From Xenorhabdus szentirmaii DSM 16338 (lineage in GTDB: Bacteria > Pseudomonadota > Gammaproteobacteria > Enterobacterales > Enterobacteriaceae), in contig NZ_NIBV01000001.1 of NCBI RefSeq assembly GCF_002632585.1, forward strand, positions 1,058,897 to 1,122,896: 64,000 bases of DNA. Direction: 5' to 3'. The position numbers and the translations under genes were made by a program. Position 1 is the first letter of the stretch. Every line of letters begins with the position of its first letter. This document shows positions 55,331 through 63,791 of the stretch, piece by piece. The notes below the pieces were generated by a model. It did no database searches and was not told the origin of the DNA. It was given only the letters and a program-made list of their open reading frames with translations.

Positions 55331-55580
55331 CTACCTGATTAATTTATTCGCAATAAGTATGCACACTGTACTTATTAAAAACCCAATACCAGAAAATAAA
55401 TAAACTTTATCAAACGCATTCATTAAAATATCATGATAATGATAACGCTCACTGTTTCCTAATGTGGTTAAGGTTTTATAGCTCAAATCGATATCTATCG
55501 ATGAAATCATCAAAGTAAGGTAAAAAAAACAATACTGATGGGGCTATTGTCATGTAATAATAAATTTTTTTATGCTTCAT
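55331..55580 (-). pseudogene. Small two-helix membrane protein broken at an A8 run
   Basis: ATG 55580 opens MKHKKIYYYMTIAPSVLFF, and the frame fails after the A8 run at 55522-55529. Removing one base restores a 79-residue protein ending ...FSGIGFLISTVCILIANKLIR at 55331, with one membrane helix at each end. It lies directly upstream of the decayed gene on the same strand. It may be phase-variable, mutated, or a sequencing error. Function unknown. Confidence 0.55.
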
Positions 55581-55830
55581 ATTTGTCTATTTCGCTTTTC
55601 CGAAAATCTATCCACTGCCGCAACAGATTATCTTGTAATGCATTTTAAACCAGAATAGTTTTAACAATCCTATCGTTATAACAAAATTCCTTTCAACATC
55701 ACTCAAAAAGATAAATGATTTTTTATCAGCCTGCTACAGTAATAGGTTTACTTATCTTTCTTGTTGAGCTAATCAGATACTTTCGTGTTGTTCTGAGCCA
55801 TTACATTCACATATAAAAAAAGGAAAGTCC

Positions 55831-55962
55831 ATGTCGAAGCTTGTCTATTATGTCGCAGCAACAATAGATGGTTATATTGCTACCGCAGATCATGCCACCC
55901 CGAATAAACAGCGTGTGCTGCGCAGTGGGGCTATGGAAACCGTCATGGACATTCAATTGTAA
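55831..55962 (+). pseudogene. N-terminal fragment of a DHFR/RibD-C family protein
   Basis: 43 codons behind AGGAAAG: MSKLVYYVAATIDGYIA is the typical first strand and helix of the dihydrofolate-reductase-like RibD-C proteins, which are normally 170-200 residues. Homology ends after about 22 residues and a stop follows. It sits 17 nt before the PRD regulator and may only supply an upstream ribosome-loading frame. Confidence 0.55.
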
Positions 55963-55979
55963 GTGCAGGGTTTATCGCG

Positions 55980-57905
55980 ATGGCTCTGTTTCCCTATTCA
56001 CGTCTTGCCCATCTCTTTGAGGTGATTCAAGCAGAAAGATTACCGCAAGCGGAGCTGGCAAAGCGTTTTCGGGTTTCCAGTCGCACGATCCGCACGGATA
56101 TTAATGAGCTTAATGATATTTTGCGGCATTATGGCGCGAAAATCGTTTATAAACGCGTTCTCGGCTACGATCTCCATGTTGAAGATCAAACGCTATTTTC
56201 CACCTTGCATAAAAAGCAACATATGATTCAGGCGATCCCCCGGACTGCCCGTGATCGTGTGAATGCGTTGCTGATGAAATTGCTGCTGACTTCCCATCCT
56301 GTCAAACTGGATGATATTGCTGAAGCATGGTGCATCAGTCGCGGTACGCTGCAATATGATATGAGTGCAGTACGCGAAGTGCTGGGAAGATATCCCCTGC
56401 AACTGGAAAGCATTTCTCGTCTGGGGATCAGGCTAAAAGGTGATGAATACTTAATTCGGGCCTGTTTAACGGAAACATTGCTGCACCGGTTTTCATCGGA
56501 CACGGTGCTGTCACTCAGCCAGTTTAACATGGATGTACCGGCACATATTGACTTGATTGGAATGGCAGAAACGCTGCAAAATAGCCTCAATCGATTTAAT
56601 ATCCCATTGACCCATGAAAGCCGTCGATACCTGTTATTCAATTGTATCGCCTCCCTGCTGCGCATTCGTTATCCCATTGCGCATCACAAAATTCATCCAT
56701 TGGAAAGTTCGGTACAAGATGCCGCCGAAGAAATTTCAGCCTCATTTTCCCTATTTTTAGGTCATGCCATGCCTTATTCGGAGATCTGTTATCTTGGTCA
56801 GCAGATCACGGCATTGCGCATGCCACAACATGATGATCCCGTTTGCAGCCTGTCTGAAAGCCAGCGCTGGGCTGATGATATCCTCAATGATATTAATGAA
56901 ACCTATCACTATGATTTGCTTCACGACAGCAGGCTGAAATGCGATTTAGCAGACCATTTGCGTTTACTGGTCAGCCGATTGCAGCACCGGGTTAGTACAA
57001 AGAATCCTTTGCTGGCAGAGATTAAGCAGCATTATCCTTTTGCTTATGATGTGGTTGTCAATGCCTTGACTCGACTTGAGGGCCAGTTTCCTTGCCCCAT
57101 CAGTGAAGATGATTTGGGATATTTGGCGGTGCATATTGGTGTCGGGCTGGAGCGCCATTATGGTGCGGGTTATCGCCGTCCGATCCCGGTTTTGCTTGTC
57201 ACGGATGCAGACAACGCAATACAGCGCATGATTGAGGCGAAAATGATCCGCGAATTTTCACAACTCAAGATCCAAAGAACGCTGTCATATCATGAATATC
57301 ATTCACTGGATTATGTGGAGGAAAATTTCGTCGTGACTACCTTGCGCCTGAACGAGAAAAATAAGCCGCTCGTCAAAATATCTCCTTTTATCACTCCCCA
57401 TCAGACAGAGATGATCAGGCGGTTAACGAGGGTCGATCAAACGCGTTTTTATGTTTTGGAACGTTTCTTTGAAAGGCGTTATTTTATGGTGATCAAGGAA
57501 GAGGTGACGCAGGAAGCCCTGTTTAAAAAAGTTTGTCGAAAATTGCATGCGGAGGGGTATGTCAACGACGGTTTCTACTCTTCGTTAGTTGAGCGGGAAT
57601 CCATTATTTCCACACTGCTGGGTGAAAATATTGCCCTGCCACATGCGCTGGGGTTACTGGCGCTCAAGACGGTCATTGTGACTATCCTTGCACCCAAGGG
57701 CATTGAATGGCACAAGGACACCAGAGAACGGGCGAATGTTATTTTCTTGCTTGCCATCAGCGAAGAAGATTATGAAGAAGCCATGTCCATTTATGATTTG
57801 TTTGTCACGTTCGTGAGAGAAAAAGCGACGAAAAGATTGCTGCATAGTCGGAATTTTGACGATTTTAAGTTAATTGCCAAAGACAGCCTTGGCAGGGCTA
57901 TCTAG
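55980..57905 (+). CDS. BglG/MtlR-type PRD transcriptional regulator
   Basis: 641 residues. Two N-terminal helix-turn-helix modules (ELAKRFRVSSRTIRTDINELN; LDDIAEAWCISRGTLQYDM), two PRDs (residues about 190-400, with DDLGYLAVHIGVGLERHYG), an EIIB-like stretch (VLLVTDADNAIQRM) and a C-terminal EIIA-like domain with the phospho-His block ALPHALG. This is the DgaR/MtlR activator layout, controlled by PTS phosphorylation. It probably activates the downstream operon. Ribosome site weak. Confidence 0.87.
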   Translation: MALFPYSRLAHLFEVIQAERLPQAELAKRFRVSSRTIRTDINELNDILRHYGAKIVYKRVLGYDLHVEDQTLFSTLHKKQHMIQAIPRTARDRVNALLMKLLLTSHPVKLDDIAEAWCISRGTLQYDMSAVREVLGRYPLQLESISRLGIRLKGDEYLIRACLTETLLHRFSSDTVLSLSQFNMDVPAHIDLIGMAETLQNSLNRFNIPLTHESRRYLLFNCIASLLRIRYPIAHHKIHPLESSVQDAAEEISASFSLFLGHAMPYSEICYLGQQITALRMPQHDDPVCSLSESQRWADDILNDINETYHYDLLHDSRLKCDLADHLRLLVSRLQHRVSTKNPLLAEIKQHYPFAYDVVVNALTRLEGQFPCPISEDDLGYLAVHIGVGLERHYGAGYRRPIPVLLVTDADNAIQRMIEAKMIREFSQLKIQRTLSYHEYHSLDYVEENFVVTTLRLNEKNKPLVKISPFITPHQTEMIRRLTRVDQTRFYVLERFFERRYFMVIKEEVTQEALFKKVCRKLHAEGYVNDGFYSSLVERESIISTLLGENIALPHALGLLALKTVIVTILAPKGIEWHKDTRERANVIFLLAISEEDYEEAMSIYDLFVTFVREKATKRLLHSRNFDDFKLIAKDSLGRAI

Positions 57906-58178
57906 TTGCTCTGATCATCGCAATAGGGTTGTTTATAATGTGACCGTTCTCAAAGGATAAGAAAATCATTTTGTTCTACTTTTACGCCTTTTCTGATTTG
58001 AAAAGTCCACAATACAGCGTGTTTTTCCCTCATTGTTAATTAATTTCCACTTTGAAACGGAAATTAATCCACTCCAAAGAGATAAATAAAGCCGATAAGG
58101 TCATTTCAGTAAACAAAATGACAACTGTTTGTGATAAGGCAGCGATTTGTCCTGATTGATTTGACTGAGACGCTTTTT
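57906..58178 (+). promoter_or_regulatory. Gap before the DUF43xx operon with a 10-bp inverted repeat
   Basis: The 273-nt gap has perfect arms ATTAATTTCC / GGAAATTAAT at 58039-58048 and 58059-58068 with a 10-nt loop. It is a candidate site for the PRD regulator. No sigma-54 promoter motif was found. Confidence 0.4.
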
Positions 58179-58517
58179 ATGAATATTTCTCCATTACGTT
58201 TCAATAGGTTGGAAGACGTTATTGATACTGAAACGGTCAGCCAAAAATTACTGGCCATGATTGGGAAAGTACTGGCGGCAGAAGATGCTTACACCACGGA
58301 TGTCCAACAGCAGATGTTGGCATCCCATGTAAAAGCAATGGTGAAAAGAGCCCAGACAGGAGAACCTTTGCCAGAAGTGGATATTTCACTGTTTGATGAG
58401 GTTTCCCCGGACTCGATAAATATGGCGGCGAAAATCGTCGAAACCCTGCCTAATCTGGCTGTCGAAGAGGTTTATCTGCTATCAGTGCATTTTGAAATTG
58501 CACGTTCCAATCCTTGA
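58179..58517 (+). CDS. PRD-domain mini-protein (EF_0829 type)
   Basis: 112 residues from ATG 58179; the frame is open to a GTG at 58131, but the extension looks unrelated. A lone PRD: LASHVKAMVKRAQTGEPLP carries the likely phospho-His and VYLLSVHFEIAR closes the domain. It matches YhfY in both blocks. Members are found at the head of SFCGS/DUF4312 operons in Enterococcus and enterobacteria (recalled). Probably a phosphorylation-controlled partner of the regulator or transporter. Confidence 0.75.
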   Translation: MNISPLRFNRLEDVIDTETVSQKLLAMIGKVLAAEDAYTTDVQQQMLASHVKAMVKRAQTGEPLPEVDISLFDEVSPDSINMAAKIVETLPNLAVEEVYLLSVHFEIARSNP

Positions 58518-58535
58518 TTATGCGGAGGCAGAACC

Positions 58536-58913
58536 ATGGGAACTAACAAGCAAATCATTGTGGTTATAGGTGATCGTTTAGGTAAAGGGCAGAACGTTGC
58601 CATCGGCATTGAGGCCGCAGGCGGAAAAGCCATTGTGATCCCGGGCATGGCAGCCGATATGAAACTGGGTGATGTGATGCACCGGGAACAAGCCGATATC
58701 GGGATTTCGTTTTGTGGCAGTGGAGGGGCTGGAGCGATCACGGCCCAGAACAAATATGGTTACTCAGCGCGCCATGGGATGCGTTCTATTGAAGAAGGGG
58801 AAACCGCAGTGCGTGAAGGCTGCACTGTGCTGGGTTTTGGTTTTATGGACAAAGCTGAGTTAGGTGAGCGTCTTGTTCAGGCTGTTAGGAAAAAACAGGG
58901 CGGAAAACCATGA
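58536..58913 (+). CDS. Glycine-rich SFCGS-family protein
   Basis: 125 residues, ribosome site GGAGG. Named for its motif ISFCGSGGAGAITAQNKYGY at residues 58-77, preceded by IIVVIGDRLGKGQNVAIGIEAAGG and followed by CTVLGFGFMDKAEL. Soluble and small. The order of strands and the Cys-Gly-rich loop match YhfU. The stop overlaps the next start by 4 nt. Biochemical role unknown; an EIIB-like role is inference. Confidence 0.85.
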   Translation: MGTNKQIIVVIGDRLGKGQNVAIGIEAAGGKAIVIPGMAADMKLGDVMHREQADIGISFCGSGGAGAITAQNKYGYSARHGMRSIEEGETAVREGCTVLGFGFMDKAELGERLVQAVRKKQGGKP

Positions 58914-59332
58914 AAGAGCAAATTGAAACCATGGTTCGCGTCAGAGGAGCGGGTGATACACGGCGGAAAGCCATCGCGGATGCCTTGAATGCCGTACAAC
59001 GCACGGTATTGCAAGGCACGTCCCATATTATCTTGCGCATTGAACCCAAAAATATCTCCGTCGTCAGTGCCACCAGCAAAATGACCGAAGAAAAATTCCT
59101 GTTCTTTTTCCTGCCCCGTCAACGCGAGCTTTATTCCGTAGTGCTGGATGTCACCGTCAATGTCACGTTGCTGGATGTTCAGGCGATCGATTTCAAACGA
59201 TCTATTTCATCCAAACAATCCGTTTCATCCAAGCAACCCGTTTCATTCAAACAATCCATTTCAACCCATCAATGTGATGCCGCAAAAAGTCGCATCCCGG
59301 CAAAACATGATAGGAGAAAAAAAACGATGTAA
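58910..59332 (+). CDS. DUF4312 protein with a repeat-extended tail
   Basis: 140 residues. The family core (MVRVRGAGDTRRKAIADALN, ISHIILRIEP-like strand, KFLFFFLPRQRELYSVVLDVTVNVTLLDV) ends near residue 96. Residues 98-121 are four S-I-S-S-K-Q-like units coded by an 18-bp tandem repeat, and a basic tail follows. The usual family length is about 100, so the tail is an addition. Second of the small proteins in the operon; function unknown. Confidence 0.82.
   Translation: MKEQIETMVRVRGAGDTRRKAIADALNAVQRTVLQGTSHIILRIEPKNISVVSATSKMTEEKFLFFFLPRQRELYSVVLDVTVNVTLLDVQAIDFKRSISSKQSVSSKQPVSFKQSISTHQCDAAKSRIPAKHDRRKKTM
59201..59272 (+). repeat. Tandem repeat, four 18-bp units in the DUF4312 gene
   Basis: Units start at 59201, 59219, 59237 and 59255 (TCTATTTCATCCAAACAA type) and encode SISSKQ, SVSSKQ, PVSFKQ, SISTHQ. 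In-frame and imperfect. Confidence 0.85.
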
Positions 59333-59342
59333 GGAGAAACCG

Positions 59343-60134
59343 ATGGGTGCTCATGCTTCTTTTATCGAAATATTGGGGATGTCACTGATTATTGGCGGGC
59401 TGTGCGGTTTCGGCCTTGGTGCCGGCGCAGCAAGGATGTTTCATGCCCCCACTGTGCAGGGGATGGGGGCATTTCGCACGTTAGGGGAACTGAATGCCTG
59501 CGAAGGTGATCCCGCGTCTCATTTCTCGTTTGGTCTTGGTTTCTTTTTTAACGCCTGGGCTTCATCGGTTGCGGTGGGGGCATTCACGCAGGATGTGGAT
59601 CACCGCATCATTCCCAATTGGGGAGCCGCCGCCTTGATGCTCAAAAATCGCAATGTAGCGGAAACCCTGCATAATCCGAAAAAAATGGCGATTTCCTGCG
59701 GCATTATCGGGGCGCTGTTGGTGGCTTTCCTGAATACTACGGCTTCTGCCATTCCTGCTGCGTTGCAGACGACAGCCGTTAATGTCCTTGTCCCTGCGGC
59801 GAATTTACTCGTCAATACTGTCATGCCCGTTCTGTTTTGGCTCGCTGCAATTGATGCCGGCCGGCGCGCCGGTTTCTGGGCCACGCTATTCGGTGGTTGT
59901 GCGCAACTTATTATGGGCAATGCGATCCCGGGTTTGGTGCTGGGGATTTTGATCGGCAAGGGCGTCGATGACAGCGGTTGGAATAAAATCACCCGGACTA
60001 TGCTGATTGCTGTTGTTTTATTGTTCGCTATCAGTGCGTTATTCCGTGAATTCGATCTGAAACTCTTGCAGTCTTTCATGCTGGGTGTTCCGGACTGGCT
60101 GCATCATTTCCATCAACTTCTGGGGGGGAAATAA
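59343..60134 (+). CDS. DUF4311 membrane protein
   Basis: 263 residues from ATG 59343, with AAGGAGA upstream; the frame opens earlier only inside the DUF4312 gene. About seven membrane helices: IEILGMSLIIGGLCGFGLGAGAARMFHAP, GLGFFFNAWASSVAVGAF, then alternating hydrophobic blocks to the end. With DUF4310 it probably forms the membrane unit of an uncharacterised transporter. It ends two bases before the DUF4310 start. Confidence 0.85.
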   Translation: MGAHASFIEILGMSLIIGGLCGFGLGAGAARMFHAPTVQGMGAFRTLGELNACEGDPASHFSFGLGFFFNAWASSVAVGAFTQDVDHRIIPNWGAAALMLKNRNVAETLHNPKKMAISCGIIGALLVAFLNTTASAIPAALQTTAVNVLVPAANLLVNTVMPVLFWLAAIDAGRRAGFWATLFGGCAQLIMGNAIPGLVLGILIGKGVDDSGWNKITRTMLIAVVLLFAISALFREFDLKLLQSFMLGVPDWLHHFHQLLGGK

Positions 60135-60136
60135 TC

Positions 60137-60787
60137 ATGAATATTGAGCCGAACAAAAATGATTTTTGGTACGCAGAATGGACGTTTCCTCTCTTTGTCG
60201 GTTTGCTGTCAGCAGGTATTTTTGCCGGTACGCATATGTATGTGGTGTACGGTTTTGGGGCTTTCAATGAAGTGGCGTTTGTCGCAATGCTGCGTTCCGG
60301 CATTGATACCGGTGTTTATGGGGCTGTTGCTGCGTTTGGGGCCAGCTTTCTGTTTGCCCGTATCATTGAAGGCTCATTGGTTGGGATCTTGGATATTGGC
60401 GGTGCGCTGCAAACAGGGATTGGTTTGGGGGTTCCGGCACTATTGCTGGCAGGTGGTTTTGATTTTTTTGTGACTAATTTCTGGGCATCGCTGATCACCG
60501 GCATGTTGTTGGGTGTTGCTATCGGTCTGGTGATTATCCTTGCCCGCAAATTCACGGTTGCACAGGGAAATTCGACCTTCGGTGCCGATGTCATGATGGG
60601 GGCGGGCAATGCATCCGGGCGTTTTCTTGGCCCCCTCATCATTCTGGCGGCAATGGCCGCTTCTGTTCCCATTGGTCTGGGTTCACTGATAGGGGCATTG
60701 CTGTTTTATCTGTGGAAAAAACCTGTCGCTGGCGGTGCAATTCTGGGAGCAATGGTACTTGGCTATTTCTTCCCTGTCGCAACCTAA
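60137..60787 (+). CDS. DUF4310 membrane protein
   Basis: 216 residues, about six membrane helices (FPLFVGLLSAGIFAGTHMYVVYGFGAFNE, VGILDIGGALQTGIGLG, VMMGAGNASGRFLGPLIILAAM). It is always found beside DUF4311 in such operons (recalled). Together the two proteins have about 479 residues, close to the single 449-residue YhfT. Confidence 0.85.
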   Translation: MNIEPNKNDFWYAEWTFPLFVGLLSAGIFAGTHMYVVYGFGAFNEVAFVAMLRSGIDTGVYGAVAAFGASFLFARIIEGSLVGILDIGGALQTGIGLGVPALLLAGGFDFFVTNFWASLITGMLLGVAIGLVIILARKFTVAQGNSTFGADVMMGAGNASGRFLGPLIILAAMAASVPIGLGSLIGALLFYLWKKPVAGGAILGAMVLGYFFPVAT

Positions 60788-60809
60788 TGACCCAAGAGGC
60801 AGGTATCCC

Positions 60810-61994
60810 ATGAATGATTTAATTATCAGGCAAGGTAAATTGATCAACGGCAATGTCATTGATATCGTGATCAATGATGGCAAAATCAGTGCCCTTGGCC
60901 CTGATGCAGCAGCAGAACGGGTGGCTATCCGAGAAATTCACCTGCATGGACATTACTGCATCAGTGCAGGTTGGATTGATGCCCACACTCATTGCTATCC
61001 ACAATCTCCCCTCTATTTTGATGAGCCTGATCTCGTGGGGGTTGCCGGCGGTGTCACCACTGTTGTCGATGCGGGAAGCACAGGTGCTGATGATATCGAC
61101 CATTTTTATTCAGTCACGCGCAGGGTGAAAACGCATGTTTATGCCTTTCTGAATATTGCCCGGACAGGTATTTGCAACCAAAATGAGCTTGCCGATATGT
61201 CCTATATCGACAATGAGCATCTGCAAAGTGCCATCAGGCGCCACAAAGGGTTTGTCATTGGATTGAAAGCGCGGATGAGTAAAAGCGTGGTGGGTAAAAA
61301 TGGTCTTTTGCCGCTCATAAAAGCCAAGACCATGCAGAAAATGAGCGGATTGCCACTGATGGTGCATATCGGGAATTCCCCCCCTGAACTGGCAGAAATT
61401 GCCGATTTGCTGACTAAAGGGGATATCATCACTCACTGTTTTAATGGCAAACCCAACCACATTATTGATGACGCGGGTAACCTGAAACCAACCATTCAAC
61501 GGGCGCTGGCACGGGGGGTTATTTTTGATGTCGGGCATGGTTCGGAAAGCCTGAGCTTCCCGGTTGCCGAACAGGCTATCCGGTTTGGGGCATATCCCCA
61601 CATGATCAGTTCTGATATCTACCAAAGAAACCGCATTGGTGGCCCTGTCTACAGCCTTGCGACGGTGATGACCAAATTTCTTACTCTGGGGCTGCCTGCC
61701 CAATGCGTTCTTGATTGTGTGACAATCAACGCCGCCAATTCACTTCATTTACCACGGAAAGGCCGGCTGGAGCGTGGCTATGATGGTGATATCACCATTT
61801 TTGAATTCAAAAATCAGTCCATCGAGCTGATGGATGCCGACGGACATAGCCGGATCGGCAAACAGCAATTTATTCCTGTCGCCGCCATTGTTGCCGGTAC
61901 GCATGTCATCGTGCCAGAAAACACAACGTCAGGTATCTCTGTGAAAGATCGGGTCACGTTAAGAAGGAGCATAAATAATGATATCCCTCTATGA
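60810..61994 (+). CDS. Amidohydrolase/deacetylase-family metallohydrolase
   Basis: 394 residues from ATG 60810 (AGAGGCAGG upstream). Dihydroorotase-like fold: HxH metal motif in GWIDAHTHCYP, Lys in GLKARMSKSVV, then LMVHIGNSPPEL, THCFNGKP and DVGHGSESL with metal His and Asp. The subfamily acts on an N-acyl or cyclic amide, perhaps deacetylating or ring-opening the imported substrate before DgaE. The C-terminus overlaps the next gene by 17 nt. Confidence 0.85.
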   Translation: MNDLIIRQGKLINGNVIDIVINDGKISALGPDAAAERVAIREIHLHGHYCISAGWIDAHTHCYPQSPLYFDEPDLVGVAGGVTTVVDAGSTGADDIDHFYSVTRRVKTHVYAFLNIARTGICNQNELADMSYIDNEHLQSAIRRHKGFVIGLKARMSKSVVGKNGLLPLIKAKTMQKMSGLPLMVHIGNSPPELAEIADLLTKGDIITHCFNGKPNHIIDDAGNLKPTIQRALARGVIFDVGHGSESLSFPVAEQAIRFGAYPHMISSDIYQRNRIGGPVYSLATVMTKFLTLGLPAQCVLDCVTINAANSLHLPRKGRLERGYDGDITIFEFKNQSIELMDADGHSRIGKQQFIPVAAIVAGTHVIVPENTTSGISVKDRVTLRRSINNDIPL

Positions 61995-63105
61995 GAAATA
62001 TCAGTTGCGCGAAGTGATCAATGCTGCCGGTCGGATGACCGCCTTGGGGGTGTCTACGCCTTCTGATTATGTCATTGCACAGATCACGGCGGGTTTGAAA
62101 CACTATTTTGAGATGGATGATTTAGTCGATAAAACCGGTGATTACATCGCCAGACTACTGAACGTAGAAAGCAGTGTTATTGTTTCTTGCGCTGCTGCGG
62201 GCATTGCACAATCCGTGGCAGCCGCCATTGCCAAAGATGACAATGATCTGCGACTTAACCTGCATTGCTCTGATGTTTCATCTGATAAATCAACCCCTCG
62301 TGAAATCATTCTGCCCAAAGGGCATAACGTGAATTTCGGTGCTCCCGTTGAAACCATGATTGCATTGGGAGGCGGAAAAGTGATTGAAGCTGGCTTCGCC
62401 AACGAATGCAGCGCAGCACAAATCGCGGATAAAATCACGCCACGAACTGCCGCCATTTTCTATATAAAATCACACCATACTGTACAGAAAAGGATGCTTA
62501 CCGTGGAAGATGCCGCCCTTGTCGCTCATGCACACAATCTTCCTCTGATTGTGGATGCTGCCGCCGAGGAAGATTTAACACTTTACTATCAGCAAGGGGC
62601 TGATTTGGTGATTTACAGTGGTGCCAAAGCCATTGAAGGACCAACCAGTGGTTTGGTCATCGGTAAACAGCCTTATCTGGAGTGGGTCAAGCAGCAACGC
62701 TATGGTATCGGGCGTGCGATGAAAATTGGCAAAGAGGGGGTCCTCGGCCTGACATTGGCCATTGAACAGTATCTCAATGGAACAAAAGAAACAGGTGCTG
62801 AAATGGTGACAAGAATGATGCCGTTCATCGAGGCACTGAACCGGATTATCGGTGTCTCAGCCAAAGTGATTTGGGACAGTGCGGGCCGTGATATTGCCCG
62901 GGCTGGGATCTCGTTCGATGAATCACGGATTGGCAAAAATACGGCTGAAATTCTGGCGCAGCTCCGACAAGGCAATACAGCGATCTACTTCCGGGAATAC
63001 AAAGCCAATGAGGGCAAAATCGAAGTGGATATCCGCAGTGTCACGTCAGCGCAACTTAATACGATTGCCACAGAGATTATGAGGGTGGTTGCGGATAAAC
63101 AGTAA
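61978..63105 (+). CDS. DgaE-type PLP-dependent ammonia-lyase
   Basis: 375 residues, SelA-like fold-type I. VINAAGRMTALGVS at the start, VIVSCAAAGIAQSVAAAIA, VDAAAEEDLTLYY with the PLP Asp, and Lys in YSGAKAIEGPTSGLVIG. In Salmonella DgaE removes ammonia from D-glucosaminate-6-phosphate to give 2-keto-3-deoxygluconate-6-phosphate. Here substrate identity is inferred only. The aldolase DgaF that normally follows is missing. Confidence 0.85.
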   Translation: MISLYEKYQLREVINAAGRMTALGVSTPSDYVIAQITAGLKHYFEMDDLVDKTGDYIARLLNVESSVIVSCAAAGIAQSVAAAIAKDDNDLRLNLHCSDVSSDKSTPREIILPKGHNVNFGAPVETMIALGGGKVIEAGFANECSAAQIADKITPRTAAIFYIKSHHTVQKRMLTVEDAALVAHAHNLPLIVDAAAEEDLTLYYQQGADLVIYSGAKAIEGPTSGLVIGKQPYLEWVKQQRYGIGRAMKIGKEGVLGLTLAIEQYLNGTKETGAEMVTRMMPFIEALNRIIGVSAKVIWDSAGRDIARAGISFDESRIGKNTAEILAQLRQGNTAIYFREYKANEGKIEVDIRSVTSAQLNTIATEIMRVVADKQ

Positions 63106-63114
63106 TCTTTGATG

Positions 63115-63178
63115 AGAACACGGTATGTTTTACACCCGAAGACCCGGTCATTCAGGGGGATTAAATCTACCGTGTTCT
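63115..63178. terminator. Hairpin at the end of the DUF43xx operon
   Basis: 11-bp perfect arms (AGAACACGGTA / TACCGTGTTCT) at 63115-63125 and 63168-63178 with a 42-nt loop that can fold further. It lies between convergent genes and may serve both. Confidence 0.5.
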
Positions 63179-63185
63179 TGTGTTG

Positions 63186-63767
63186 TTAGGCTTTTTCTTT
63201 CACACCCTCAACTGAAATCATCAGCTCAACCTCTTGAGAGTTTGGCCCCAGATCTTTTGTGATATTAAAATCTTTCAGTTTGATTTTACCTGCTGCTTCA
63301 AAGCCTGCACGATATCCACCCCACGGGTCATTGCCTTGATTGATGAATTTGGAATTTAATGTGACAGGTTTAGTGACACCATTTAAAGTGAGATCCCCTG
63401 TAATAAAATAATGCCCACCTTCTTTCTTAACATGGGTAGACGAGAATTTCGCTTCAGGGTACTTCGACGTGTTTAAAAAATCAGGCCCGCGCAAATGCTT
63501 ATCTCGTTCAGCATGATTGGTATCAACACTTCCTGTTTTAATGACTACATTAACTTTGTCTTTGGCAGGATTCTGGGGATCAAAAGTAAAGTGACCATCA
63601 AAATCTCTAAAACCACCATAAAGCCAACTGAATCCCAAGTGCTGGATACGAAATTCAATGAAAGCATGTTGACCGACTTTATCAAATGCATAGTCAGCTG
63701 CTTTTGCATTTCCCGTACTCATGAGTAACCCCCCAACAATCAGGGAGATTAGTTTCTTGTTTAACAT
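63186..63767 (-). CDS. yceI: YceI-family periplasmic lipocalin-like protein
   Basis: 193 residues, E. coli YceI about 191. Signal peptide ([18 protein letters not shown], cleaved before ADYAF). The YceI domain has [39 protein letters not shown] and [12 protein letters not shown]. The fold binds an isoprenoid-like lipid in structures. The role is unclear; it is often linked to cytochrome b561, as here. Confidence 0.92.
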   Translation of the reverse strand: MLNKKLISLIVGGLLMSTGNAKAADYAFDKVGQHAFIEFRIQHLGFSWLYGGFRDFDGHFTFDPQNPAKDKVNVVIKTGSVDTNHAERDKHLRGPDFLNTSKYPEAKFSSTHVKKEGGHYFITGDLTLNGVTKPVTLNSKFINQGNDPWGGYRAGFEAAGKIKLKDFNITKDLGPNSQEVELMISVEGVKEKA

Positions 63768-63791
63768 AAGTATTCTCCGAAGGTCACTTTA

